A model generated the notes under the pieces. That model searched no databases. It saw only the letters and a program-made list of their open reading frames with translations, and was not told the origin of the DNA. This document shows positions 36,336 through 48,371 of a stretch of DNA of 64,000 bases, one piece after another (the stretch's first letter is position 1; every line of letters begins with the position of its first letter). The position numbers and the translations under genes were made by a program. Source of the stretch: Porodaedalea pini (taxonomy: Eukaryota; Basidiomycota; Agaricomycetes; Hymenochaetales; Hymenochaetaceae); contig NBAY01000046.1 in the NCBI GenBank assembly GCA_002794775.1, forward strand, positions 124,001-188,000, in the 5' to 3' direction.

Positions 36336-37662
36336 GTGGCTGAGACTCACGTGCACCTGCGTGACTCCCTTACTATCCGCAGCAGCAAGCGCATCGCCGT
36401 GAAGCGTCACGGACGGCACATCCGATGCATCAGGAAGGATCTCGATGTCCTCCATCGCTGCCGCTGATCCCTTCGAAGCGACTCCAAGTAACTTGAAGAC
36501 CGCTTTCTTGCTAGCCCAGCGCGCAGCAAACAATGCCGCGGGTGAAGGCTGCGAGCGGCAGTAAGCGATCTCCGTATCAGTAAAGTTACGTGAGATGAAA
36601 GTCGGGTTAGACGACGGGATAGCGGAAATGAGCTCCGAAATGCCAATTAGTATGCTGTGAGTTTCAGATGATTGATATGAATTAGACTTACCATGATCGA
36701 CGCCAACACCAGGAGAGCCTTTACCAGTTGCAAGGGCCTTGGCAGCAGCCTCGACATTTGAAACATTAAATGTCGCCTTTGTGGCAAACTTTTTCGGGAG
36801 CGAGTAGCTGCCGGTCTTATCGTCAAGCGCCGCACGTGCCAGAGAGTTGAGGAGAACAGGAACTTCCAGCTCGCTCGAATACGGAGGTGCGTCCTTGATC
36901 TCAACCAGTGAGTTTATGGTCATCATGGAGGTCATGGCTTTGTAGCATGCCAATGCATGCTCGCGGTTGTGGAGCTTGTACCCCTCGTACTGTGCGGGCT
37001 CGACAGCGCCGAGAAGGAAGCGAGGGTGGATGACGAGTATGGTGCCGCCAACTTGGCTGAAGCCGAAAGACGACTGTAAGATGTTGAGATTGGGACTAGT
37101 ATGTGAAAGATAATGGAGCAACATACCATGATACCGGAACAGATGCCATCTGTATGGATAGTTTTCGAAGGCAACATAAGATACTCATGCTTGCAGAAAT
37201 CGGCATCGACGTTACTAAACAAGAAAGAAATGAGATCGGCACTATAGAGGAACCAAAAATGACTTACTCTGCGTTTCGGTTTCCGGGAACGATACCTGAA
37301 CCAACGGTCTGAATCAGACCGGCGAGTTGCCAAGCAGCAGATCCACCCTTTGAATGACCACATAAGCTCTTCTGTGCCATAATTGGAACTGCATTTCCAA
37401 GTGTACGACCAAGCGTAGAGAAAACATCGTTCCAGATCTGTGTTTCATTCTTTTCGTTGGCCTTGGTGCTGGTGCCGTGGATGGAAAGAACATTGATGTC
37501 ATCTGGCGTAAGGCCAAAGACAGCGAGAGCATGACGAAGAGGAGAAATATGGGGCTCTGAACCAGAAAGCATGCCATACACTGCCATTGCATCCTTTTCT
37601 TGATGAGCAGCATCCTGTTCAATCTGAGCGACACGCATCAACATGTATTCCTCGTCAACCCT
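36336..37662 (-). pseudogene. FAS2: FAS2 3' fragment (right arm copy)
   Basis: Mirror copy with the same mutated third acceptor and the same Glu-to-Lys change in the transferase motif. Confidence 0.9.
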
Positions 37663-37680
37663 ATACTTATTTTGAGTTTG

Positions 37681-37770
37681 CAGTATGCAGCAACTGAGTG
37701 CCTTGAGCATGCAATTGAGAAGATACAGAGCACTATTGAGGAGCAGGGTGGTAATCTCTTCAAAATGAAG
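37681..37770 (+). pseudogene. Possible eIF2-alpha fragment (right arm copy)
   Basis: Mirror copy of 28194-28283; the same tentative assignment applies. Confidence 0.35.
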
Positions 37771-38026
37771 TTTTATGCTTGCTTGTCTTTGATCTCGTGG
37801 CAGCTCTGGTGTTGGGTCAATGATTGCAGTGTATTGATTTGTCTTCAGAGCGAAGCTGCCAAGATGCAGAGTCTAGAACAAAATGATTGAGAAATTGATC
37901 CATAGAATTATTAAGGCTTCCATTCTAGACTTATTTAATTTTCATGACATAATGATTTTTTGCATTTTAAAAAATGATTCTAAGGCAGGAATTAAAAAAG
38001 ACCTTATATAGCTAGGTACTCTCAGT

Positions 38027-38424
38027 CAATTGGATGTACCCAACTGGGCCCCCCAGATAATTGGGAGCACCCAACTGGGTGCCCCCAGATAATTGGGCGC
38101 ACCCAACTGGGCCCCCCAGATAATTGGGAGCACCCAACTGGGCGCCCCCAGATAATTGGGAGCACCCAACTGGGCACCCCCAGATAATTGGGAGCACCCA
38201 ACTGGGTGCCCCCAGATAATTGGGTGCACCCAACTGGGCACCCCCAGATAATTGGGTGCACCCAACTGGGTGCCCCCAGATAATTGGGTGCACCCAACTG
38301 GGCACCCCCAGATAATTGGGAGCACCCAACTGGGTGCCCCCAGATAATTGGGAGCACCCAACTGGGCCCCCCAGATAATTGGGCGCACCCAACTGGGCCC
38401 TCCCAGATAATTGGGTATACTGAG
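38027..38424 (-). repeat. Tandem array, 12 copies (right arm mirror)
   Basis: Reverse complement of the left array with the same order of variant units. Three linkers that have seven consecutive G in the left arm have six here; no other length change was noticed. Confidence 0.95.
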
Positions 38425-39619
38425 TATACTCAACTAGGCACCTGTAAAAGATTTAGATACAGTCAACTAGTCATATCCAATCTTTTAAGCTAGTAGTCCA
38501 GGCCTAATATTTAAGCATGGCTTAAGCCTGATTGCTTTCAAGTCTCTCTTTCATTTCAACTTTGAATCTCTTCCCCTGCATCCTGGGATTTTACACTGTA
38601 TTGATACTTTGTGTATCTCAGAGCGTTAGATGCTTAGTACCTCAAAGTCAAGTTATGATGTTCAGAAGGTCAGCAACATGTCAGAAATGATAAGAATGCT
38701 CCAGTGGGCTTACACTCTTTCTATGTTTCAATCTCAGTTTCTCTCTTAGTTTATACTCTTTACTCTACTTAGGCATTCAAACTGATCCTAATGTATCAGA
38801 CCCTTGCACTTGTTTAATTTTCAATAGCTCTACTTAAGTGTCCAGTGCAGCTATATCACTCTAGTTAGAAGTTCTCATAGAGCCTATGACATATAATCTC
38901 TCTGATATAGTTAGAATGCTAGAGCTTGATTCCCAATGTTTAATGTTAGAATACCATTAATGATTTCTTAGGTAGTCATTACACTTTTAGCTGACTCATA
39001 TTTATTTCCATTTCTCTCATACTACTGTACAATTTCCCTATTTCTCCATTTGTTTTACAGTATATAGAACTGCTCAATACTATCTCTATTATCTTTATTA
39101 TCTTAGTCCCTCTAATAGCAACAAATATTATTTTGTCCTGTGTGTCTAGCATGCTCAGCATTCTTTCCTGTCTGACCCAGACTACTGTTGACCAAAATTC
39201 AATTCATACCAAAGGTCAGTCACATAGCTAATGAATCATAAACTAAACAATAGCAAGATCACTAAATTGTAGGATTAAAAACAATAAAATACAGCATTTA
39301 TAAAGCCCCTAGATTTTATGGCAAAAACAAATTGGGTGTGCCCAAAAGTCCCCCAGACAGTCAGTGACAGTGACATATCTGGGCACTCCCAGGGCACTCC
39401 CACTGGGGGTGCCCAAAAACTGGGCAGGCCCAGTTGGGAGTGCCCAAATGATCTGGGTGCACCCAACTTTCCCACAGTAAAAAAAATTGGGCACACCCAA
39501 CCCACACCCACTGGGAGTGCCCAGCTGATTGGGCACGCCCAGGGTCAATACCTAAATGGTCAATTAGTTGTGTGTATGAATAGTCCTACTTGGTCTGCTC
39601 AGAGGGGTAGCCTGAAGTG

Positions 39620-41415
39620 TCGAGACAACAGACAATGGCAGCCCAGATCCATGGAGGTCTGGTCGAGTAATAAGTAACAAGGGATCAACGCCATTCGCGA
39701 AATGAAAAGACTCGACTTACGCAGCCAGAAGCAAAGAAATTGTAGTATTATACCCAAGTGTAGCTGTCAAGCTGAGAGTGGTGTCAACGCTACTCCCGCT
39801 ATCGAAAAACAATACGAGACGTATACTTACGTTGGGAAGAAGTTGGCGAAGGAGAGTCCCAGGAGCATACTCAGCTCCATAAAAAAGAAAATAAGGACTT
39901 TGACATCCTTTATCGCCATCTTCAGGCCTGACCACATCCTGAAAGAAACACACAAGGATACGAGTCTCGTATTGTAACGGAACAAATAATGTATCGTTGC
40001 CGCTCACGAATCCTGAGCCAAATCCTCATCGGCTTCGCCTGTGTCCTCAGAGAGGCGTGCCTGAGCGAGTTGGCGCTCTGCAGGTGACATCCAGCGAGTG
40101 TTGTTTGGCTTAAAGATCTTAAAAGACGTCATAGGTAGAGGAGAAACCGACCCACAAGATCCGGAAGCGACCACCTGTGATTTGAGGTCAACAACTGAAG
40201 CATTTTAGAACATTCCTTTCAGGATACCCACAGTGACAGGATCCCGATAGTGATAGTGATGGCACCCTGCAGAGAGCGACACGTTACTAGACAAAACGGT
40301 AGAAAGCAGTGAGGGATATACGTCAATGAAGAACAGCCTTCATCGACAGTAAATACGTGAAACTCAACTTAAGGGATAAGTTGTGCTTACCATCTCCAGC
40401 CCCTGACTCCCCGCTTCCCTTCCATGTTTGAAAGAATACCAGCCGCCATCAGCTAGAATAACCCCTCTGCATTTAGGACACGCTGGTTCAGCTTAAACCC
40501 AAGTGACCACCTACACTTCCGAATGCGCTCGAGCACATCATGCCTGAGAACAATATAGAGGTTCGGAACGCCAATTCCTAAAATAAGAAAACATTAAAAG
40601 GCACCAGCATTCGACGGACCATATGTTAACAATCGGTAGTACCACGTACCTTCCGAGTATACCATCGCGAAAGAAGATAGACAGTGCCAGGATAAAAAGC
40701 AGCCTGCCAATAAGCGGGAAGCGCAACTTAGATAGCGTAGTGATTCTACTGATGCACTCACTTCGGGGAAGCCTATGAATACCTGGCAAGCGAGAATCTC
40801 AGCATAACTGTGAGTGATCTGTTAAATCAATCAATTTTAAGCAGACAGAGCTCGGTTTTTGAAGTTATTTGAAGGTGCTTACACCAGTCATTGCGTTCGT
40901 TAGGCCCCAGGCAATGACACATATTCCGGTAGACAGCGACGGCCCGTATTATGAGGACGTAGGCAAGCAGAACACCATTTACCGGCATCATCTCACAGAG
41001 CTCGCAGCGTCCCTCGAAACTCGATTCAAAATCTTTGGATCAAACAACATCAGATTTGTCTCCCGCACTAGATGGCCTGACCGTTTACCATATTTGACGG
41101 GATTTGAGCCGTACAATACGACGTGTACAGAATAGCCGCGACAGTATCATACTGTATATCTGAACTAATATCCTCTATTGAGTAGATCACAATGACAACG
41201 CCTCATAAGCCATGGTCGGCATGAATCGCATGTCCAGCTTGCGCAAGAGGCGCTTCTCTGCAATAGTTCGCTCTTTCGAAGACGTGATTACTGAACCCAA
41301 GGCTTCATCGACTCTCCTCGGACTTTCGCGACTTGTAAGGATCCTCCGGGATTCCATAGACCTCATGGAAACTTTGCTCTGCAACAGACTTGTCGGAATC
41401 GAGTTGTGCATCCAT
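39620..41415 (-). pseudogene. MFS transporter copy A, N-terminal part (dead)
   Basis: The ATG at 41415 opens MDAQLDSDKS, homologous to MDARLEPDKS of copy C. One base is missing before the VDEALGS block, which brings a TGA into frame near 41307. After KRLLRKLDMRFMP the next exon (the ARLKGLEQD block of B and C) is deleted and the frame closes. Further downstream exons (helix pairs, EGKxGIRGWRW region, WMSPAERQLAQ-type loop) are present up to 39620, where the giant element breaks a coding exon. With frameshift, exon loss and insertion the gene cannot encode a transporter. Confidence 0.8.
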
Positions 41416-41761
41416 GGTGGTAGAAAGGGGGAATGCAAGAGATGGCTAGTTGATCCTGCGGTGATAACTAGCAGTAGCAAACTCCACGGCCCTTACCTCC
41501 GCAATGCTCGCGCAGAAGCATCAAACATTGTTCCGAATCCCGCTATAAGAAGCACTCGTCTTATGACCTGGATACTCGTTAGGATGATTGTATGCGGAAG
41601 CTTCGGGATTCCTCTGACGCATAAGAGCTCGAAGTGCAGACGGCAGTTCGAGGCGAATCAATCGGTCTGCAATGCCTTCAAGCAATCTGTCCATACAAGC
41701 CTCTAAATTGGCCTGTGAGATGTTCTCTTTCTTGATCCCAAGCACAGTTGGATAACATGGA

Positions 41762-42578
41762 TCATCTGATTAAAGGGGGAAGAATCTCCTCGTGCACATT
41801 GAAGAACCTTGAGTCGAGTGATTAGCTCTGCAAAGAAAAGGAAACGTGACAACAGTACACATACTTACCTTTGAACTTTCCCTTCCCCGCGGCACGTCCC
41901 TTTCGTGCCATCATCGCTCCATGAAACTATCCATCGACCCAGAACTTTCCCCTGAGTGTCCATGGTCTCAGCTACTGTTTCCTCCGAGGGTGTCTCCGAA
42001 CCAATTTCATTCGATTTCTGCAGAGTTAATCCTTCTGCGAGCTCCCATTTCGCAAAAGGACGCCGCGTTTCCGTTAGAAATGCCGAGTCGTACACATTTG
42101 TAAAGCGCGGACGTAAAGTGAGCGTGAACGTCTCGAGCTGGATGCCATCGATCCCTGTCTCCGCGGGATTTGACTTGTTCGCGTCCGATAGAGTACGAAT
42201 AGTCGCGACGTATGGCTGGCCGCACCAGGCCACAAGTGCAGTAGACACTGCGCTAGTTCCTAGAGCTGTCGATGCAAGTGCAACTCGCGCGACGAAGGGC
42301 AGGGAAGTATCGATTATGAACATGAAGGGAGTCAATGCAGTCGCAAGACCCATGGAAGATAAGGAAAATATCTTCAGGGAGCGAAATGTCCGTGCGAGGG
42401 GACCTTGGTAAACAATTGTCTGTGAAGCCAAGAAGCCTGATTCTGATCCTGAATTCTTCTCGGACGAAAGCCTTAACGGTGAACTCGAAAATCGTCGTGA
42501 ATGTAAGATGAAAGCTCGAGGGTATGAGTTAAACGTAAAAATTTGTGGGCGAATCCTAACAGGGTGGAGGATTTGCAT
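41762..42578 (-). CDS. TMEM70-like mitochondrial inner-membrane protein
   Basis: Two exons (42578-41869, 41807-41762) joined by a 61-base intron give 251 residues; the sum is an exact multiple of three. The start MQILHPVRIRPQIF was chosen over an upstream in-frame ATG (42728) because it opens a basic, Ser-rich mitochondrial presequence. Two hydrophobic segments follow: KIFSLSSMGLATALTPFMFI and a segment around VARVALASTALGTSAVSTAL. Then comes WCGQPYV and a soluble C-terminal domain ending FFNVHEEILPPLIR. Two-helix architecture and the final block resemble fungal members of the TMEM70/TMEM186 group, involved in assembly of respiratory complexes in animals. Decayed pieces of paralogues lie at 48945-49235 and 52650-53195. 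Confidence 0.6.
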
Positions 42579-44792
42579 TGTCGAGTAGATGCATCTGTGA
42601 GGTTTACGGAGAGCATGGTGAGTAGACAGCATCTCTTCTTCAGCCCCGCTCGATGTGCAAATTGAGAAAACACGCTCCACGTGATCAAAGGACGCCCGTG
42701 CATAGGCCACATGACTACGACGCGTCAATTAGGTCGGAGATCCAAAATGAAGTCTTCTCGAAGACTTCGCTCGCAGATGCAAGTATTGATCTCGATCCCC
42801 AATAGTACCGATACCGTTGTCACCTCCTACCATTCTCGCGCGCAGGTTGATTGAACTTGAGCGCTCTATAGCGCGCATAAAGGAACAGACCAGTAGTCAT
42901 CACAAAATTTTGCAAAAAATTATATTTGATTATACTTCGAAAAAAATTTGATTACCGATTATATGTGAATATAAGCTGCTTAAATTCTGAGCACATGCCA
43001 AATATAGTCCAGGCTCAATCGGTTATAATCCCCGTAAGCACATGTAATTCTTTGCAAATTTTTGTGATGTAGTACAATATGCTAGCTTGTTTGTTATGCG
43101 GTGCGAAGTGATACGTAGACACGACCTAGTACATAAATCACTTCCACTACGTTACAACTGTTTATCTTTATCGACAACAAGAATAGTTTAATTTATGTGG
43201 AAGCCCGAAGAAAATATCGAACGAGAAATGCAGAAGACGCTGTAGAATACATACAATGCCAGCAAGTGATGCGCGAGAACAGGAACTCCGCCGTAGAACC
43301 CAGGAATACTCACAATTTCCAGTCAGAGAACAAATTTGACTAGGCGGGAGGTTGTGGCTACGTTCCTTACAAAACAACGCCCCTATCGGTTATCCACGTT
43401 CTAAGGCATCAGCGGAAGGGACAAAGTACCAGAACGATTCACCTATCTCCATTCCCCAACTCGTTCCTCACTCCCTAAATTCTCTCAACCAACTCGAATG
43501 CTTCCGCATATCCACTCCCTTCCAATATCTGTCTTCAAACCTTGTTTCAAGTCCATGATCCTGCACGAACATATCACATACACGCACAAATCTCTGCAGA
43601 ACCTAGACAACCGTGAAATTCAATAGAGGGTCAGCTGCACCATTTATTTGACCCTACGTAACGTGTAACAGAAAGGCAGTTGCTAATGATTGGCCTCCAA
43701 ATTAATAGAGTAATATTGCAAAAAAAACCCTCTACACAATTGAAGCCGGTGGCCCTGTTGATGGACATCTTGCACTTTTGGGGTGTCAAATTTACTTGAA
43801 TCTGGCCTTTATTTCAATGAATTTCAGCTTCAGTAGTAGCTAGGTAATTAGATTATCTACGCGCAACGGTCGCATGCACAAATTGCGGGCTGTGGTCCTC
43901 AAGACTAGTACTTGCAATTGGCAACTTTTGGCCAAGTAATGTGTAATGCAGATGCAGTTGCTGATGATCAAACTTTCCAGAAATGTCCTAGTGATGCTTG
44001 TCGGTCGTTTGCCTAGGTACAGACCAGTACAGTAATGCAATTCTATCGTATTCTGTTCAGTCTGATTCTAAATGGAGAATTCAACTTCTGTGCTCACCTC
44101 CCTCGCATCGCATCTGAAGCTTCGGTCTGCAAGGGCAATTCAAGACCTATTCAGTCAGACGACTGAATTTTTTTCCCGCATTTTAGTCTTATTCATACAC
44201 CTGATAGTCAACAGGGATCACTAAGATAGTACTTGTGATGTAGTGCTACAACAGTACTACATAACGCCCGAAGTCAGACATACGTACGATCGACGTTGCT
44301 TATGCAAGTCCAACTTACAATGTTACAAGCCGATTCTGTCTGACTGCTACTAGGAATACTTTTTCAGAAAAAGGCATAGGACGGAATATCCAGCTTACTA
44401 CTGTAGGCAAGAATAGCAAATTGAGACATTATTTCAGATTCCATCAAAATAACCTTTTGCAGTTTCGAACCAACATGGCTTCGGTACCCTGACAGTCGAC
44501 TTTCCACAATATCATGAGGACACATGTGTGACCAGTCCGACATCGTGGTTCCCCACGCCTTACTGTAGTTCCAAATCCTTTTATACACCACTCTTTTTAT
44601 GCAATCGACTTGAGTCTTTTACATCTACTCCCAAGGGCTTTGATCTTTTAGTCACTGTTTCAGACTCTGCATCCTGTTTCTGTCAGTCTCCTATATTTTC
44701 ACATTGATTACTACCAGCAATAGTTTTCCTTAGGGTTCGGCACCAGTGCAGGCGCAATTTAACTTGGACCTTCTCAATGTCGAGGGCTAAAG
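42579..44792. other. Intergenic, AT-rich in part, no gene seen
   Basis: About 2.2 kb. 42900-43080 is strongly AT-rich. Two related stretches, AGGCAGTTGCTAATGATTGG near 43674 and ATGCAGTTGCTGATGATCAA near 43950, suggest an old duplication or transposon relic. Small ORFs here have no coding character. Confidence 0.4.
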
Positions 44793-45480
44793 TCAGGACC
44801 CTGGTTTTTGAGAAGCAATGCAGGCCATTCCCATCTGTCCATCTGTGAGATCTCCCGAGCTCACACTTCTGACTATCATGTCTTCGCCTATCGACAGCAC
44901 AATCGATTCAGGGTTCGAACCCGACCCGCAGGGTGCGTGCTTGCCCGCAGGTTTGTGCATATGCAGTGCCCTGAGGACCACGAATTCGTGTTCGATTTGG
45001 TCATTGTTTTGCTGCGCCGCTCACCACCCAGTTCCCTGACCAGAATGAAACTGTGTTTCTGTAGATATTAGTACTTTATGAATTGTGTGGTATCAGCGAA
45101 GAACCCCAACAAACTAACCGTCAAAAGTACGTTGAGTTCAACTACCGATCGGAGAGTTATTAAAGTTGTCATGGTACTGAGCGTATCGACAACGATACAG
45201 ACCTATCCGAGCTGCGCGGAAAACATCAAAGAGACTATGCTGATGATGCCTTTACCGTCCACTGGCGTGTTGCCAGCTTTGAGCCTTTGGCGTATTTTTC
45301 AAGATACACGCGACATCAATGATAGCCCTTGTTACCCCGATTTCTCCTCATACCTGCTCATTGCCCGGGCCCGACATCTCCGTACGCGTTGGAATGGCAG
45401 GAGCGCCCGAGCGGTGCCAATTGGATCAGCACTCCCGGCAGTGAAAAGTTCCCACTTACCAACAGAGATCACGTTACCAC
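44793..45480 (-). pseudogene. Decayed 5' half of the phosphotransferase-like gene
   Basis: The plus-strand text aligns along 650 bases with 22050-22720 of the intact gene. Shared landmarks are GTTTGTGCATATGCAGTGCC against GTTGTGCACATGCAGCGCTC, ACGTTGAGTTCAACTACCGA against ACGTTGGGTTCGACTTGCGA, and ACGCGACATCAATGATAGCC against GCGCGACATCAATGTTAGCT. Many substitutions and indels close all frames. Orientation is as in the intact gene. Confidence 0.7.
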
Positions 45481-45711
45481 GACACGTTGTTTTTAAGTCG
45501 GAGCGCAAAACCAGCTTCAGAGAAAGAATGCTTTTAATTTAGTTGGCAGAGAAACAGCTACACTGTCGATTCTTCTCGAGCGCAAGATGAGTTGAGAATC
45601 ATGAGATTGTTAAGACTCGGATCCAGTCAATTCACCTGACTACACTTTCGCCTCGCTCAATAGTCTGACACAGGAAAAAGCTACAAAAAGCTAAAGAAAC
45701 CAATTTTCATC

Positions 45712-48371
45712 TCAATAAGGGTACCTAAATCCTTTCTTCTTCTCCATCGCTTCTTCCAGCGTAATTCCTTCCAAGCGGGCAGCATCTTCGACGCGCTCAC
45801 GATTCGTGCCTTTTAGCGCTCCAAGTTCATCCTCATCGAGCTTTTTATTCATGCATTTCAACATGCAGCGCATTACTGTACAAAATAATTTTCTCAGCTA
45901 CAAAAGCCTTATAGTAAGCTCGAAAAGGACTTACCAAATGTGAGGAATGAACTAAACACAAGTGCTGCGATGCCTATCTCCATCGATTGATGGTACTGTG
46001 GGCCCCATTTTGCCTTCCAAACGTATGAACCGATCCTTTGAAAAAGTTTGAGCCTACTGCTATATTCACAGACCCTCTTTTTTAGTACGCACAAGTCTCC
46101 TGCACTACCGATGCCGTTGACGATACCGACAGCGGCAGCACGTTTTGCAGGCGGACGCGGGATAGTATTTGAGACCCATACGAGGATCAGAGCAATGCCT
46201 GGCGATAGATGATTGATAATGGTCGAGAACATTTTGCAACTTACATACAAATTAACTTACTCGCGTGGCCACTCGCCAACAGAAATAAGGCGAAGTAGCG
46301 CCCACCGATGGAAAATGTGGAGAGGGCAATAATGTAACCCACGATCACGCCCCACCACGGACTACAGACATGGAAGAATCGCTCCCCAGTTTTATCTGTA
46401 GATGATTCAAATAATCACTAGCAAACCAGCGTCCGAGATATATACCCGCATGTAGCCCATTAAAGCAACCAACGGCGGCAGTGAAGATCCATGGAGGTCT
46501 GGTGAAGCAACGATACTTCAACGCCAAGCGCAAAAAGAATGGCCAAAACGTACGCAACAAGAAGCAAAGTGATCGTAGGATTAAATCCAAGCGTCGCTGT
46601 CAGACTGTGAGTAATGTTAGATCGTCTTTCCATACTCAGAGAGACTGAGTCGAATACTCGCGTAGGAAAGAAATTAGTGAAGGAAAGTCCCAGAAGGTCG
46701 CACAGCATTATAACGGAGAAAATAAGGACTTTGACGTCCTTGATTGCCATTTTGAAGCCCGACCACATTCTGAGAGAACCGTGAGGAAACGCAAGGCTGA
46801 CGTTGTAAGAAAACTATCATTGCTCACGAATCCTGAGCAAGGTCCTCATCTGCTTCACCTGCATCTTCGGAAATACGCGTCTGAGCGAGTTGACGCTCCG
46901 CGTGAGACATCCAACGCGTGTTGCTCGGCTTTTTCATTCTAAGATAGGTCGAAGTCAGAGGAGGAAGCACCTACAAGGTCCGGAAGAGACCATCTGCGGA
47001 TCGAGTTCAACGAATGTATGCTCTAGCATATTCCTTCTACAGTACTCACAGGGCAAAAATCCCAATAGCGATAGTAATAGCCCCCTGGAGAGTACGAGGA
47101 GTCAATCAATAGACGAAACAGTGGAAGAGAGTGAATAAAGCACCTCAATGAAGAACAACCTCCATCGATGCATATGGTGAGTGCGCGAAACAAAACACGA
47201 ATAGTTTGGTATGCTTACCACCTCCAACCTCTGATTCCCTGCTTTCCTTCCATGTTTGCAAGGATACCGGCAGCCATCAGCTAGAAACCCTCCGTTATCG
47301 GAACACGCTTCTGCTGAATATTCTAAGTGACTACCTACACTCCCGAATGCCTTCGAGCACATCACGCCAGCGATCACAATCGAGGTTCGAAACGTGAGCT
47401 CCTAAGAGTGAAGCGATGCGTAAAAAAGCCAACGCCTCTGAGCTTAATAATACCACCCACCTTCCGGGTATACCATCGTGAAAGAAGATATACCACGCCA
47501 GGGTAAAATGCACCCTATCAAAGAGCAAGAATCAGATCATTGGTAGTGTAATGTCTCCATTGACGGGGATGTACTTCAGGAAGGCCAATGAATATCCGGC
47601 AAGTGAGAATCCCAGCATAGTTGTGAGTAACCTGTTCAACGCGTCAGTCCAATACAGACAGTGTTCAGTTCTGGGAGTTCTTTAAAAAGAGCTTACACCG
47701 GACATTGCACATATTAGACCCCACGCAATGGCAGATACTCCAAAATACAGAGACGGTCTGCGTTGTGAGAATGTAGGTGAGCTGAACACCATTTACCGGG
47801 TTTATCTCCTGGCTCTCTCAGCGTACCTCGAAACTCGGTTCAAGATCTTTGGATTAAACAGTATCAGGCTTGTCTTCTGCGCTAGATGGCCTGACAGCTT
47901 ACCATATTTGACGGAATTTGAGCCGTACAGTACAACGTGTAAAAAATAGCTACGATAGTATCGTACTGTGTGTCTGGACCGATATGCGCCATTGAGTAGG
48001 TCATACCGACAGCATATCAGATTCATACCTGACAGGCCCAGGTCCTGTTCGAGGCCCTTCAGTCGTGCTGTCGTGATAGCATCTCTCTACATGCAAATGA
48101 GCGTCGATTAGTTCAAGCTGAATAACAAGCTTACGTCAATGTAGAGCATAAGGTACATGAGGACAATGGTCGGCATGAATCGCATGTCCAGCTTGCGCAA
48201 GAGGCGCTTCTCTGCGATAGCTCGCTCCTTCGAGTATGCGACAGCTGGACCCAGGGCTTCATCGACTTTCTCCTCGGATGCTTGCGACTTGCAGGAATCT
48301 CCTGTGTTTTCACAAACTCCCTGAACGCTTTGCTCCTTAATAGACTTGTCGGAGTCCAGCCGTTTGTCCAT
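45712..48371 (-). CDS. MFS anion:cation symporter, copy B (nicotinate/pantothenate/allantoate-type)
   Basis: The start ATG 48371 reads MDKRLDSDKSIKEQSVQ and leads to the family's N-terminal block KRLLRKLDMRFMPTIVLMYL ending in YID. Subsequent exons, with consistent GT-AG phases, give ITTARLKGLEQDLGLS, QYDTIVAIFYTLYCTAQIPS, ILNRVSRPSLYFG, the long block around GAFYPGVVYLLSRWYTRK, and LMAAGILANMEGKQGIRGW. Near the end come GVIVGYIIALSTFSVGGRYF, PRPPAKRAAAVGIVNGIGSA and a tail ending GFRYPY. About a dozen introns of 50-60 bases. Twelve transmembrane helices are expected for the family. No lesion was seen in the exons traced, so it may be functional. It acts at the plasma membrane; the substrate cannot be read from sequence. 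Confidence 0.7.

Larger units (their letters stand above)
26342..39619. mobile_element. 13.28 kb giant inverted-repeat (foldback) element with captured host gene fragments
   Basis: The left arm is 26342-32822 (6,481 bases) and the right arm 33142-39619 (6,478). They are reverse complements with almost no differences, about a unique 319-base centre. Positions pair as x + y = 65964 inside and 65961 outside the tandem array. The only length differences noticed are three single-base shortenings of G7 runs. The outer ends read CACTTCAGGCTACCCCTCTG inward on both sides. Flanking the element are TTGAGAC on the left and TCGAGAC on the right, while MFS copy C has one uninterrupted TTGAGACAACA at the same place. 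Each arm carries pieces of several unrelated host genes. No transposase, reverse transcriptase or integrase was recognised, so it appears non-autonomous. Confidence 0.85.
33142..39619 (-). repeat. Right arm of the giant inverted repeat
   Basis: Mirror copy of 26342-32822, in reverse complement, with the same captured fragments in the same internal order. The near-identity of two 6.5 kb arms implies either very recent formation or ongoing gene conversion between the arms. Confidence 0.9.

Noticed and set aside
26342..39619. Pure assembly artefact (collapsed or reverse-joined contig) as explanation of the giant inverted repeat
   Set aside because: Not excluded, but the unique 319-base centre, the target duplication and the empty-site paralogue favour a real insertion; only reads can settle it.
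44900..44940. tRNA T-arm-like GGTTCGAACCC
   Set aside because: No acceptor stem or anticodon arm around it; it lies within the decayed phosphotransferase copy.
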